This document shows, one piece after another, positions 45,827 to 53,619 of a DNA stretch of 64,000 nt (the stretch's first letter is position 1; every line of letters begins with the position of its first letter). A program made the translations under genes and the position numbers. Source of the DNA: Phycisphaerales bacterium (lineage in GTDB: Bacteria > Planctomycetota > Phycisphaerae > Phycisphaerales > UBA5793); the NCBI GenBank assembly GCA_020852515.1, contig JADZAS010000013.1:1-64000 (forward strand), read 5' to 3'. The notes under the pieces were generated by a model, which saw nothing but the letters and a program-made list of their open reading frames with translations, was not told the DNA's origin and did not search any database.

Positions 45827-46234
45827 TCAGCCGCGCCACTTCTCGATGACCGTTCCATCGCGCATGCGGACGAACGTCAGCACCTGCGGCAGGGTCGGCT
45901 TGTCATCGTCGCCGAGCACATTGACGACGGAGGTGTTGAAGCCCCTCTCGCGGTAGACCCACTTCCAGACCTCGGTGCCGTCTTCGAGTTCGGAGACGAC
46001 CGTCGGCTCGCCGAGCAGGGCAATGACCCAGTCCTCGGTTGTCTCGCCGACCTTGATCCGCTCAAAGAGCGCATCGCTGATGTACATGCCCTCGAAGACC
46101 ATCATCGGGCCTTCGACGCGAATGGGTTCGGACAGGTGCATGCGCATGGTGAGGTCGTGCTGGTTCGAGCAGGCACTCAGCGCCAGCAGCGCCAAGGCCG
46201 AAGCGCCGGCGATGGATCGGCGGCCGCGCGTCAT
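45827..46234 (-). CDS. BamE/SmpA-OmlA-like lipoprotein
   Basis: A 135-residue lipoprotein with lipobox LLALSAC near residue 22. The core (DALFERIKVGETTEDWVIALLGEPTVV, then EVWKWVYRERG and LTFVRMRDGTV) follows the SmpA/OmlA pattern of BamE, which helps insert outer-membrane proteins. Length is a little above BamE's 113. ATG 46234 overlaps the upstream stop (ATGA). It ends the DUF883 operon. Confidence 0.75.
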   Translation of the reverse strand: MTRGRRSIAGASALALLALSACSNQHDLTMRMHLSEPIRVEGPMMVFEGMYISDALFERIKVGETTEDWVIALLGEPTVVSELEDGTEVWKWVYRERGFNTSVVNVLGDDDKPTLPQVLTFVRMRDGTVIEKWRG

Positions 46235-46884
46235 ATCGCGCGCTCGCGGGCGCGCGGGGTTGCCTGGCGCGGCCGCTCGGTGCGACCGTTGCCGCGGTGC
46301 TCATCGGTGCGCTGCTCGTCCGCGTGCTTGAGCGAACTGGCCACGGCGCCGGCGCTGACAATCGCCGCCGCAGTCCGCAGCACCGAAATGGTTCGGCGGA
46401 TGCCCACGAGGCTGGCGGCGGCGAACAGGCCGCTGGCGATGAGTTTGGGATGCGAGGTGATGATCGAGACCGCCTGCTCACCGAGGCCGGGCTTGCCCTT
46501 GTCGGCGCCGGGCTTGGATTCCTCCGGCGTAATCGCTTCGCGGAAGCGCCAGCGCGCCTCGGCAGCCCGTTTTTCAGATCGCTCGACGGCACGCCGGGCT
46601 CTCGCGTACACCACGGCACCGACCGTCGCTGCGGCCAACACCACGACGCCCGAGACGAACATCAGCGCCCAGGTCATGCCCATCGCCGGCGCCAGAGCCC
46701 AGACAATGCTGAGCAGAAATGCGCAGACCGCCGCGCCCGCCACGCAACCGGCCATGACGAGCGCGGCGATGAGCAGTCCGGTCTGGACTGCCCTGCTGCG
46801 GATGAATGCGAACTGGGCTTCCAAGGCGACCCAGCCGCTTTCGCTGATTTGGCGCAAGCGCTCCATCATCTCAGGTGCCTTCAC
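46231..46884 (-). CDS. Membrane protein of the YqjE / phage-holin III-like type
   Basis: A 217-residue membrane protein. A helical start is followed by two strong membrane segments (LLIAALVMAGCVAGAAVCAFLL and LMFVSGVVVLAAATVGAVVY), a charged ARRAVERSEKRAAEARW helix, another weak hydrophobic segment and a polar C-terminus. The pairing with an ElaB/YqjD-like (DUF883) gene recalls E. coli yqjDE, where both sit in the inner membrane. GTG 46884 shares one base with the preceding stop; ATG 46869 is an alternative. Confidence 0.65.
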   Translation of the reverse strand: MKAPEMMERLRQISESGWVALEAQFAFIRSRAVQTGLLIAALVMAGCVAGAAVCAFLLSIVWALAPAMGMTWALMFVSGVVVLAAATVGAVVYARARRAVERSEKRAAEARWRFREAITPEESKPGADKGKPGLGEQAVSIITSHPKLIASGLFAAASLVGIRRTISVLRTAAAIVSAGAVASSLKHADEQRTDEHRGNGRTERPRQATPRARERAI

Positions 46885-47192
46885 TATCTGTGGGGCAGGA
46901 GGCGTGAAATCACCGCGCCCACTCCGAGTGCGATCAGGATTGACGTCGTCGGGTTCTCCGAAACGTACTCGCAGAACCGCTCGTACGAATCGCGCCCGGT
47001 TTCGCTGACCTTGTGACCCGCCTCGATGGCGCGGTCCCTGCCGGCCCGGGCATATTCGCGACCGGCCTCGGCAACGTCCGAGACAGTCCGCGAGGCGTCA
47101 TCCTTGAGCCGGGTCAGGTCGTTCTTGATGTCACGAGCGGCGGACTGACCTTGCTCACGGGTCTGATCGAGTCTGGTGGATGAAGATGTCAT
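46884..47192 (-). CDS. DUF883 (ElaB/YqjD-like) protein
   Basis: A 102-residue protein with a long amphipathic helix (DIKNDLTRLKDDASRTVSDV) and a C-terminal membrane helix (PTTSILIALGVGAVISRLL) preceded by the family motif FCEYVSENP. E. coli homologues are stationary-phase inner-membrane proteins that bind ribosomes. GAGGAG precedes ATG 47192. A TTCA-type box with -10 at 47409-47451 lies upstream through a leader of about 210 bases. Confidence 0.85.
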   Translation of the reverse strand: MTSSSTRLDQTREQGQSAARDIKNDLTRLKDDASRTVSDVAEAGREYARAGRDRAIEAGHKVSETGRDSYERFCEYVSENPTTSILIALGVGAVISRLLPHR

Positions 47193-47366
47193 CGTTCATG
47201 CTCCTCTGTAGCTGAGGTTGAAGTTGGTCAAAAAGGGGGCGGGCCGACGGCTGGGTCAATGCGAACAAGTCGCCTCTATTGAGTCTGACATGGTCGATGC
47301 GGCTTCATCCCCCTGTTCATCTCGCGGCGCGGCTCACACCTTGCCGGGCCCGCTGAATGTTTGATC

Positions 47367-47393
47367 GTCGCCGACAACGTGCGGCGGCTTTTT
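47367..47393 (+). terminator. Plus-strand terminator without an annotated gene
   Basis: The stem GTCGCCG with CGGCGGC (one G-T pair), loop ACAACGTG, is followed by five T. No plus-strand gene precedes it, so it may end a small RNA, or be a chance hairpin in the DUF883 leader. Confidence 0.5.
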
Positions 47394-47408
47394 CTCTGAC
47401 TGCACTTC

Positions 47409-47451
47409 ACTTTACCGATCCATGATGAATCGCGGCTGAGATCGGTGTTAA
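47409..47451 (-). promoter_or_regulatory. Triple 11-bp repeat box and -10, upstream of DUF883 gene
   Basis: Reading the minus strand from 47451, repeats begin TTAA (47451), CTCA (47440) and TTCA (47429), each 11 bases apart. Four bases after the third repeat comes TAAAGT (47414 to 47409) as -10. This is one of seven sites of the same design. Confidence 0.65.
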
Positions 47452-47503
47452 ATTCCACTTAGGCGGCGGCGGGCGCGATCGCGCCTGAAGAACGACGGCA
47501 GGA

Positions 47504-48985
47504 TCAGCCTGAGCCGGGCCGTGTCTCGCCTGCGGCTTCGTCGTCCTTCGCCTCCTCCTCCGCGGCTCGCGGCAGGTCCACCACAAAAACGCAGCCGTGC
47601 GGGCGGCAGTTGTGCACCTCGATCCCGCCGCCGTGCATCCGGGCCACACTCATGGCGATCGCCAGCCCGAGGCCCATGCCGCCCGCGGAGCCGTCATTGC
47701 CGGGCACCTGCACAAACCGGTCGAAGATGCGATGGCGGAACTCCTCGGGCACACCGGGGCCGGCGTCCTGCACGCTGATCCGGGTCCGCCCGTTCGCGTG
47801 GCTCGTGGCAATGCGCACCGATTCGCCCGCGGGCGAGTGCCGCACGGCGTTGCGCAGGAGATTGACGAGCATGGTGCGCAGCAGATCAGGATCGCCGCGC
47901 ACGACAGCGTCTTCACCGCGGGATTCGTTGGCTTCGAGGCGCGTGAGCAGCCGCACGTGCTGCCGCGCGGCCTCGATGTCGCACTCTGACACGGCCTCCA
48001 CGACGAGGTCGTTGAGGGCGACGTCGGTCATGCGCGCCAGCGCCTCTCCCTGATCGGCGCGTGCCAGCGTGAGAAAGCCCTCGACCATTCCGCCAAGGCG
48101 CTGCATTTCGTCGATCATGCTCTCGCGGTAGTCGTTGATCTCCTCGCGCGAGGCTGTCCGCGGCTTCCAGACCTGCGACTCGGCCAGCATGACGGAGATG
48201 GGCGTCTTGAGATCGTGCGCCACGTTGCTGATGAATCGCTCCTGCGCGCGGTAGCCCTCCTCGATGCGCGACAGCGCTTCGTTGAGTTCGGTTTGCAGGC
48301 GCTCGACTTCAGGATCGGGGGATTCCACGGCGATGCGGTCCTGCACGTGGTCGGGATCCAGCCGCTTGGCCGCTTCGCCGATCTGCCTGAGCGGCGTGAC
48401 CGCCCGGCCGGCGATCACCCAGGACGCGACGGCAGCGGCGAGTAGCGCGCCCAGCGCGCCCACGAGCAGCACATCGTACAGAAACGCGCTCTCGGCCGCG
48501 CCCAAGTCCGTTAGATTGGCGAGATCGAGGTAGCGCACCTCGCCAGCCGGCGTGCGGTAGCGGTAGGTGATCATGACCGTTTCGAGCGGTCGGCCGAGCA
48601 GGCGGCTGGCGCGCTCCCCGCTGAGGCGGTGAAACGCGATGCGCCGGGTATTCGCCGGCGCATCGAGGGCGGGCAGGACTTCGGTGTCCACTCGCCAGCG
48701 CGAGGCGATGACCCCGCCCGAACCATCGCGCACGGCGAGAATGGCGAAGGTGCGATCCACGGGTTGAAACGGCACCAGCCCGACGGCGCCGAGGCGCGCA
48801 TCCGCGTCGCGCAAGTCGCCGGCAACGCCTTCCGCAAGCCCCTCGAGATGGGTTTCAATCGCTTCGCGGCCGGTGCGGCGGTGCATCTGCCACACGGCGG
48901 CGAGCAGAGCCAGAAACACCACGGCGAAGATCACGAGGAACCACAGTGTGAGTTTCAGTCGAAGTGTGGCTTTGTAGGCGGACAT
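47504..48985 (-). CDS. Two-component sensor histidine kinase
   Basis: A 493-residue inner-membrane kinase. There are two membrane helices (about residues 10-32 and 160-185) around a periplasmic domain, a HAMP linker, then a HisKA domain with phosphorylated His in NVAHDLKTPISVML and an HATPase domain with LLRNAVRHSPAG (N box), VQDAGPGVPEE (G1) and GGMGLGLAIAMS (G2). It lies 21 bases downstream of an OmpR-type regulator gene and is surely its partner. It is the only kinase in the window, while two such regulators exist. Confidence 0.95.
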   Translation of the reverse strand: MSAYKATLRLKLTLWFLVIFAVVFLALLAAVWQMHRRTGREAIETHLEGLAEGVAGDLRDADARLGAVGLVPFQPVDRTFAILAVRDGSGGVIASRWRVDTEVLPALDAPANTRRIAFHRLSGERASRLLGRPLETVMITYRYRTPAGEVRYLDLANLTDLGAAESAFLYDVLLVGALGALLAAAVASWVIAGRAVTPLRQIGEAAKRLDPDHVQDRIAVESPDPEVERLQTELNEALSRIEEGYRAQERFISNVAHDLKTPISVMLAESQVWKPRTASREEINDYRESMIDEMQRLGGMVEGFLTLARADQGEALARMTDVALNDLVVEAVSECDIEAARQHVRLLTRLEANESRGEDAVVRGDPDLLRTMLVNLLRNAVRHSPAGESVRIATSHANGRTRISVQDAGPGVPEEFRHRIFDRFVQVPGNDGSAGGMGLGLAIAMSVARMHGGGIEVHNCRPHGCVFVVDLPRAAEEEAKDDEAAGETRPGSG

Positions 48986-49006
48986 GGCGGCGGCCGCACG
49001 GGGCTG

Positions 49007-49702
49007 CTACTTTCCCGCGACGGGTTCATCATCCATGATCCCGAACCGGTACCCTGCTCCGATCACCGTGTGAATCAGCGGGCGGTCGAAATCACGGTCC
49101 ATCTTGCGCCGCAAAGCGGAGATGAACACGTCAATCACGTTGCTGGACGGCTCGTAATTCATGTCCCAGACCTTTTCTGAGATCGACTGGCGCGTCAGCA
49201 CGCGATCAGGATTGCGCATGAGGTACTCAAGCAGCGCGAACTCCTTGGCTGAGAGTTTGATCTTTTCCCCGGCACGCGTGGCGGAGCGCTGGTCGAGATC
49301 GAGTTCGATGTCATGGAATTTGAGGATGCGCGACTCGGAGGCCTGACCGCGGCGGAGCAGGGCGCGAATCCGCGCGATCAGTTCATCAAACTCGAACGGC
49401 TTGGCGAGGTAGTCGTCGGCGCCGGCGTCGAGCCCCGACACTTTCTGGTTGGTGCCCGAAAGTGCGGTGAGAAGGAGGATCGGCGTCGCGATATGCCGCT
49501 TGCGCAGGTTGCGGCAGACGTCGATGCCATCGCGGTCGGGCAGCATGCGGTCGAGGACGATGACGTCGTACTCGTTGGCCACGGCTTCGTCTTCACCCTC
49601 GTAGCCGCGGTGACGCACCTCGACCACGTAGTTGTGCTCGACGAGCCCTTTACGAATGGCCTCCGCCATCTTCGGGTTGTCTTCGATGACCAGGACCCGC
49701 AT
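49007..49702 (-). CDS. OmpR-family response regulator (paired with the kinase)
   Basis: A 231-residue regulator. The receiver domain has the acidic pocket (VIEDN), the phosphorylated Asp in DVIVLDRMLPDRDG and the Lys of DDYLAKPF. The winged-helix domain ends with the recognition helix in SSNVIDVFISALRRKMD and the wing IHTVIGAGYRFG. It closely matches the second regulator at 56393. I chose ATG 49702; the extension to 49795 has no receiver homology. A 9-bp hairpin lies in the leader (49759-49782). Confidence 0.96.
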   Translation of the reverse strand: MRVLVIEDNPKMAEAIRKGLVEHNYVVEVRHRGYEGEDEAVANEYDVIVLDRMLPDRDGIDVCRNLRKRHIATPILLLTALSGTNQKVSGLDAGADDYLAKPFEFDELIARIRALLRRGQASESRILKFHDIELDLDQRSATRAGEKIKLSAKEFALLEYLMRNPDRVLTRQSISEKVWDMNYEPSSNVIDVFISALRRKMDRDFDRPLIHTVIGAGYRFGIMDDEPVAGK

Positions 49703-49758
49703 CGCGGCGCTCACTCCATTCTCAGTGCCCGCTGGCGGGCTGGGTTGTCGGAGCCGGA

Positions 49759-49782
49759 CACTCGCAGCACGATCTGCGAGTG
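49759..49782. promoter_or_regulatory. Inverted repeat in the leader of the regulator-kinase operon
   Basis: CACTCGCAG and CTGCGAGTG form a perfect 9-bp stem around CACGAT, 57 bases before the regulator start. It may be an operator or leader hairpin. There is no T-run. Confidence 0.4.
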
Positions 49783-49790
49783 AACGGAAT

Positions 49791-49833
49791 TTCACTGGCT
49801 TTTCAGTAGTGGCTCATTTCGTCCCTGTAGAAC
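49791..49833 (+). promoter_or_regulatory. Triple 11-bp repeat box and -10, upstream of csbD-like gene
   Basis: Repeats begin TTCA (49791), TTCA (49802) and CTCA (49813). Four bases after the third repeat is TAGAAC (49828-49833). It points towards the csbD-like gene through a leader of about 290 bases (49840-50132) in which I see no supported gene. Confidence 0.6.
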
Positions 49834-50132
49834 TCTACTGTCGACCGAACGCATGGTCCTGAAGGTCATGTGGGCGGTTCTGAGAAACACGGGTGGAGGA
49901 ACGAAGACTGGACGTATGCGGAAATCCTAGCCATCGCTTGTGCGATCCGGTTAAGTGATTTCCCGATGGCGTCGGGGACAACAATCTTCGCCTTGCGCAC
50001 GCGCCGGCCCCTCGACGGCGCCGTTTGCCGGCGAAGCCAATGCAGTCTCCGGACCGAAGGGTTCGGGACTGCCCTTTCAAGGTGTGGCGGCATCGCGCCG
50101 CCCGGATCAATGGTCTTCCAAGGGAGCTCATC

Positions 50133-50333
50133 ATGAACTGGCAACAGGTCGAAGGCAAATGGCAGCAGTATCGCGGCAAGGTCAAGGAGCGCTGGGGACG
50201 CCTGACCAATGATGATCTCGACGTCATCGACGGCCGCCGCGACCAGCTTGAAGGCCGCCTGCGCGAGCGGTACGGCAAGACCGAAGAGCAACTTCAAAAG
50301 GAAGTTGACGAGTTCTGCGACCGGCTGGACTGA
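50133..50333 (+). CDS. CsbD family stress protein
   Basis: A 66-residue CsbD-like protein: MNWQQVEGKWQQYRGKVKERWG is the family start, followed by LTNDDLDVIDGRRDQLEGRLRERYG. Such proteins are strongly induced by general stress in many bacteria, with unknown biochemistry. AGGGAG precedes ATG 50133. It begins a run of three small genes and has a direct-repeat box upstream. Confidence 0.92.
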   Translation: MNWQQVEGKWQQYRGKVKERWGRLTNDDLDVIDGRRDQLEGRLRERYGKTEEQLQKEVDEFCDRLD

Positions 50334-50419
50334 CCGCCGCTCAATGATCTGGAACGGGGGCGGCCGGCCGCGGCCGCCGGAGCAGATCCGGCGCGCTGCC
50401 ACGCGAAAGGAAAGTCACG

Positions 50420-50575
50420 ATGCTTGGCTGGGTTATTCTCATCGTTCTCGTTCTGCTGCTGCTGGGTTCGTTGCCGGTGTACCCCTACAGCCGGCGCTGG
50501 GGGTACTACCCCACCGGCGCCATCACCATTCTGGTGATCGTGCTGCTGGTGTTGATCCTGGCGGACTACATCTGA
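50420..50575 (+). CDS. DUF3309 small membrane protein
   Basis: A 51-residue protein: MLGWVILIVLVLLLLGSLP, then YPYSRRWGYYPTG and a second hydrophobic segment ending LILADYI. This is the DUF3309 pattern, two membrane helices joined by a Tyr/Arg/Gly turn. GAAAGGAAAG precedes ATG 50420. It sits 86 bases after csbD and is likely co-transcribed. Confidence 0.85.
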   Translation: MLGWVILIVLVLLLLGSLPVYPYSRRWGYYPTGAITILVIVLLVLILADYI

Positions 50576-50636
50576 TGGCGGACGACATCATCTGAACCAC
50601 TCCGGGTCGCGCCCCGCGCGGCTGCAAGGGAGCCGC

Positions 50637-50795
50637 ATGGACATCCTGCGAATCATCATCGCGATCCTGATCCCGCCGCTGGGAGTATTCCTGCAGGTGG
50701 GGCTGGGCATGCACTTCTGGCTCAACATTCTGCTCACGATTCTCGGCTACATCTCGGGCATGGTGCACGCGGTTTGGATCATCGCCACGCGATAA
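50637..50795 (+). CDS. PMP3/YqaE (UPF0057) membrane protein
   Basis: A 52-residue protein, MDILRIIIAILIPPLGVFLQ then GMHFWLNILLTILGYISGMVHAVW, a classic PMP3/YqaE proteolipid with two membrane helices. In plants and yeast the family guards membrane potential under salt stress. AAGGGAG precedes ATG 50637. It closes the csbD - DUF3309 - PMP3 group. Confidence 0.93.
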   Translation: MDILRIIIAILIPPLGVFLQVGLGMHFWLNILLTILGYISGMVHAVWIIATR

Positions 50796-50958
50796 GCGCA
50801 CGCCCGCGCGATTCAACAACGGCGGTGCTGAATGGAATCGGAAGCGGCGATGATCGGCCAGCAGCGCCCCGACGCGCGCATCGGCTTCTCTCTGCACACT
50901 GCTCCGGCTAAGCAGCGGCCTGACATGGTGCGCGGCAGACTGCCCAGGCGGCGCGGGA

Positions 50959-51855
50959 TCAGATCGGCCCGCCTGTGATGGGCAGAACGATGCCGTTGAC
51001 GTAACTCGAGTCCGCGTTCGACGCGAGGTAGACGTAGGCCGGGGCGATCTCCTCGGGCTGGGCGGGCCGGTTCATCTTCGACGACCCGGTTTCCTTGCCG
51101 AAGTTCGATACATCCTCGGCTGACAGGCCGGTGTCCGCGGGATTCAGCGGCGTCCAGACCGGGCCGGGCGCGACGCAGTTGACGCGTATCTGCTTGTCGA
51201 TAAGTTCCTCGGCGAGCGACTTGGTAATGGCGTGGATCGCACCTTTCGAAGCGCCGTAATCGCTCAGCCGCGCCGAGCCGCTCAGGCCGACGATCGAGCC
51301 GGTCGCAATGATGGACGAACCCGGCTTGAGATGCGGCACGGCGATGCGCGCCAAGCGCAGATACGCGTACACGTTGACTTTGAGCGTGCGGTCCAGGTCC
51401 TTCTCGCTCAGTTCGGTGATGGCCTTGCGGTTCTGCCACGCGGCATTGTGCACGAGGATGTCGAGCCGGCCAAAGCGGGCCAGCGTGGCTTCGACGACCT
51501 GCTCGCAAAACGCCTCGGCGGCGAGATTGCCGATGCAGATTTCGCAGTGGCGGCCGAGGCTCTCAATCGCCTCTTGCACTTCGGCGGCGTCCTCTTTTTC
51601 ATCGGGTGTGGCGGTGATAGTGACATCGGCGCCTTCGCGCGCGAAAAGATACGCGACCGCGCGGCCGATGCCGGAATCACCGCCGGTGACGATCGCCACC
51701 TGCCCGCGCAGTTTGTCCGCAGCACGGTATCTCTCGGCGCGCCAGCGCGGCGCTGGATCGAGGCGCGACTCCACGCCCGGCGGTGACTGGTGCTGGGCGG
51801 GGAACGGCGGTGTGGGTTCGGACATCGGGCGCGCGGTGTCGGGAGTTTTGATCAT
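50959..51855 (-). CDS. SDR family oxidoreductase (YghA/YhdF-type)
   Basis: A 298-residue short-chain dehydrogenase. After an N-terminal extension typical of the YghA/GsiB-neighbour type (PPFPAQHQSPPGVESRLDP), the cofactor loop VTGGDSGIGRAVA, NNAG-position VHNAAWQ, catalytic Ser (IIATGSIVG) and YGASK catalytic pair are clear. It probably acts on sugars or polyols. Homologues are often induced by general stress. AGAGGA precedes ATG 51855. It is the last gene of the BON operon. Confidence 0.93.
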   Translation of the reverse strand: MIKTPDTARPMSEPTPPFPAQHQSPPGVESRLDPAPRWRAERYRAADKLRGQVAIVTGGDSGIGRAVAYLFAREGADVTITATPDEKEDAAEVQEAIESLGRHCEICIGNLAAEAFCEQVVEATLARFGRLDILVHNAAWQNRKAITELSEKDLDRTLKVNVYAYLRLARIAVPHLKPGSSIIATGSIVGLSGSARLSDYGASKGAIHAITKSLAEELIDKQIRVNCVAPGPVWTPLNPADTGLSAEDVSNFGKETGSSKMNRPAQPEEIAPAYVYLASNADSSYVNGIVLPITGGPI

Positions 51856-51967
51856 GAGTGGAGATTCCTCTGGCCACCTGACAGTGCGGGCGGCCGGCTG
51901 GCACCTTCATCGTCAGAGGAAAGCAGAGACCGGCGCAAGGCCGGTCCCTGCCTGGTGCGGGGCTGGC

Positions 51968-52144
51968 TTACCGGTTCCGCTCGCCGGTCTTCTGACGATT
52001 CGTCTGGCGCGAAGTGGTTTCCTCTGCGCGCTCGCTGTCCTTGTTTTCCGGCTGCTGCTCCGGATGCTCACGATCGCGATCGCGATCGCGATCGCGATTC
52101 TCATCCTGCTGGCGATCACGGCGAGTCTTATCTTCACGAGTCAT
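51968..52144 (-). CDS. Small highly charged protein with RD repeats
   Basis: A 58-residue protein with no hydrophobic residues after the start: MTREDKTRRDRQQDEN, then four RD pairs, EHPEQQPENKD and a Thr/Arg/Gln tail. It is predicted to be disordered, like small desiccation or osmotic protectants. AGGAGGA lies nine bases before ATG 52144, strong support for translation. The RD stretch is encoded by about 4.5 tandem copies of CGATCG (52071-52100). It lies between the DUF892 and SDR genes in one operon. Confidence 0.7.
   Translation of the reverse strand: MTREDKTRRDRQQDENRDRDRDRDREHPEQQPENKDSERAEETTSRQTNRQKTGERNR
52071..52100. repeat. Hexanucleotide microsatellite inside the small charged gene
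   Basis: Four perfect and one near-perfect copy of CGATCG in tandem. Length changes by slippage would add or remove RD pairs without changing the frame. Confidence 0.85.
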
Positions 52145-52197
52145 GGCAAGTCCTCCTGTTAAAGGAAACTGAAACAACATTTGATTCATAGAGCATG

Positions 52198-52692
52198 CTA
52201 ACGTGCGTGGTGTCTGTCGCTGCTGAGGCGCGTCGCGATGCGGCACAGCGCCTCTTCCGTGTCCTCCTCCTCCGCGAGGTTTTCTTCGAGCAGGTCGGCA
52301 ACGTCATCGCGGCGCAGTTCGCGAGCCCACTCGATCGCTTCCGAATAGGCCACAATTTGGTAGTGCACGCAGTGGCGCCCGGCGGTGGCGAGCACCACAT
52401 CGCGCGCTTCCCGCTCGCCGTCCTGCCGAATGAGGTCTTCGGCCTCGCGCACAATGCCGACGGCGGCCTTCGACACTCCGCGCGGATGCTCCTGGCACAT
52501 CAGCCGGAAGCACTCTTCCAGGCGCTGGATCTGCACGCTGGTCGCATCGCGGTGCTGCCTGAAAGTGTCGGCAAGCGCTTCGTCGTCCGCTGCATCCGCC
52601 AGCCTGCCAAGGCTCCCGCGAAACTCCTCTTCCGCACTGAGCAAATCGGTCATGACGCGGCACAACGCATCCTCCAGACTCCGGATGACCAT
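52198..52692 (-). CDS. DUF892-like ferritin-fold protein
   Basis: A 164-residue four-helix protein related to the YciE/YciF (DUF892) family: MVIRSLEDALCRVMTDLLSAEEEF, LEECFRLMCQEHPRGVS, AEDLIRQDGEREARDVVLA and HYQIVAYSEAIEWAREL. The helices carry spaced Glu/His residues. GGAAGGA precedes ATG 52692. It is 43 bases after the BON gene on the same strand. Confidence 0.8.
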   Translation of the reverse strand: MVIRSLEDALCRVMTDLLSAEEEFRGSLGRLADAADDEALADTFRQHRDATSVQIQRLEECFRLMCQEHPRGVSKAAVGIVREAEDLIRQDGEREARDVVLATAGRHCVHYQIVAYSEAIEWARELRRDDVADLLEENLAEEEDTEEALCRIATRLSSDRHHAR

Positions 52693-52735
52693 TACGGTTC
52701 CTTCCACCACCCACCGCCGACTCCATGGCGACCTT

Positions 52736-53392
52736 CTACCGCTGCTGCGTCCCGGCGCCCGGCCCGCCGCGCTCGTCTTCCGATTGCGTCTGAACGCGCA
52801 AGCAGTTCTCCACGTGCTCGATCGTCACTGCGTCCTGGGCGAGTCCTTCGATGCATCGCTTCATCCGATGATCCGGCACGGAACCCCGGAGCGTGACCTC
52901 CCGACCGTGCACGTCGATCTCTACGTCGCTGGCGTCGATCGAGGGCTCGCGCATGATGTGTTCGGCGATGTCTTCGCAGACGCGCGCCTCTGAGCGCTGG
53001 TAGTTCCTGGGGCACTTGCCAAAAGTCCGGTGCTGCGGTGCGCGCTTCGCCCACTGCGTCCACCGCCCAGCGCCGCTCTCGGGCGATCGGGACTGCTGCC
53101 GATAGGGCGCCTCTTCGGGGTAGCGAGGCGACTGGCCGGCGGTGGGCGACGTGCGTTGGCCTTGCGGCTCGTACCCCTCGGCGACCCCGTATGAATAGAA
53201 GCCTTCCGGCTCCCCCGGTGCCTGATTGCCCTGATGCCACCGCCGCTCCTCGTGGCCCTGCCGAGCGTCGTTGCGCCGGCCTGGGTGCTCCTCGTGCGAC
53301 CCGACTCTCATCTCGTGTGGATACGGGTTGATGTCATCGTGAGCATACTGCGGCGGCCGTCCGGCAAACGGGCGTTGGGTGAAATCGCTCAT
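52736..53392 (-). CDS. BON-domain protein with disordered N-terminus
   Basis: A 218-residue protein. The first 125 residues are rich in Gln, His, Pro, Arg and Gly. A BON domain follows at about 135-205 (ARVCEDIAEHIMREPSIDASDVEIDVHGREVTLRG is its core). BON domains bind membranes or phospholipid and occur in OsmY-like osmotic stress proteins. No signal peptide is visible, so it may be cytosolic. AAGGAGG precedes ATG 53392. It heads the four-gene stress operon BON - DUF892 - charged protein - SDR, with a direct-repeat box 39 bases upstream of the start. Confidence 0.82.
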   Translation of the reverse strand: MSDFTQRPFAGRPPQYAHDDINPYPHEMRVGSHEEHPGRRNDARQGHEERRWHQGNQAPGEPEGFYSYGVAEGYEPQGQRTSPTAGQSPRYPEEAPYRQQSRSPESGAGRWTQWAKRAPQHRTFGKCPRNYQRSEARVCEDIAEHIMREPSIDASDVEIDVHGREVTLRGSVPDHRMKRCIEGLAQDAVTIEHVENCLRVQTQSEDERGGPGAGTQQR

Positions 53393-53430
53393 TTCCTAGC
53401 CTCCTTGCGGGTCCTCGTCGCGTCAGATGT

Positions 53431-53473
53431 AATATACGATTGCAGGGTGAACCCGGTCTGAAGCGGGAGTGAA
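53431..53473 (-). promoter_or_regulatory. Triple 11-bp repeat box and -10, upstream of the BON operon
   Basis: On the minus strand, repeats begin TTCA at 53473, 53462 and 53451. Four bases after the third is TATATT (53436 to 53431). Expected start is about 30 bases before the BON start codon. It is the best-conserved of the seven sites. Confidence 0.75.
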
Positions 53474-53525
53474 AAGCGCATCATGAACGCGGTTCAAAAG
53501 CGTTCAAGCGACGAACCACGACAAC

Positions 53526-53570
53526 AAAAAGACGATCGCTGCCCCACCGCTTTTGCAGCGGGACAGCGAT
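53526..53570 (-). terminator. Rho-independent terminator of the DUF1579-like gene
   Basis: On the minus strand, arms ATCGCTG and CAGCGAT extended inwards by G/C pairs and wobbles form a stem of about 16 bp around CAAAA, then CGT and a run of five T (53530 to 53526). It lies 50 bases after the stop at 53620. Confidence 0.8.
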
Positions 53571-53619
53571 GCGTGGGGGGCCGGATATGCCCGCGCGGCC
53601 TTGGGCCGCCGAGCAACGA

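Larger units (their letters stand above)
47193..47503. other. Non-coding stretch, DUF883 leader region
   Basis: A 311-base gap between the DUF883 start and the kinase stop, both on the minus strand. No protein gene is supported. It holds the direct-repeat box at 47409-47451 and, on the opposite strand, a canonical terminator at 47367-47393. Confidence 0.6.

Noticed and set aside
52149-52181. Another 11-bp repeat series (TCAA, TTCA, TTAA on the minus strand) before the small charged gene
   Set aside because: The third repeat overlaps the ribosome site and no TANNNT hexamer follows at four bases, so it does not fit the promoter layout of the seven accepted sites.
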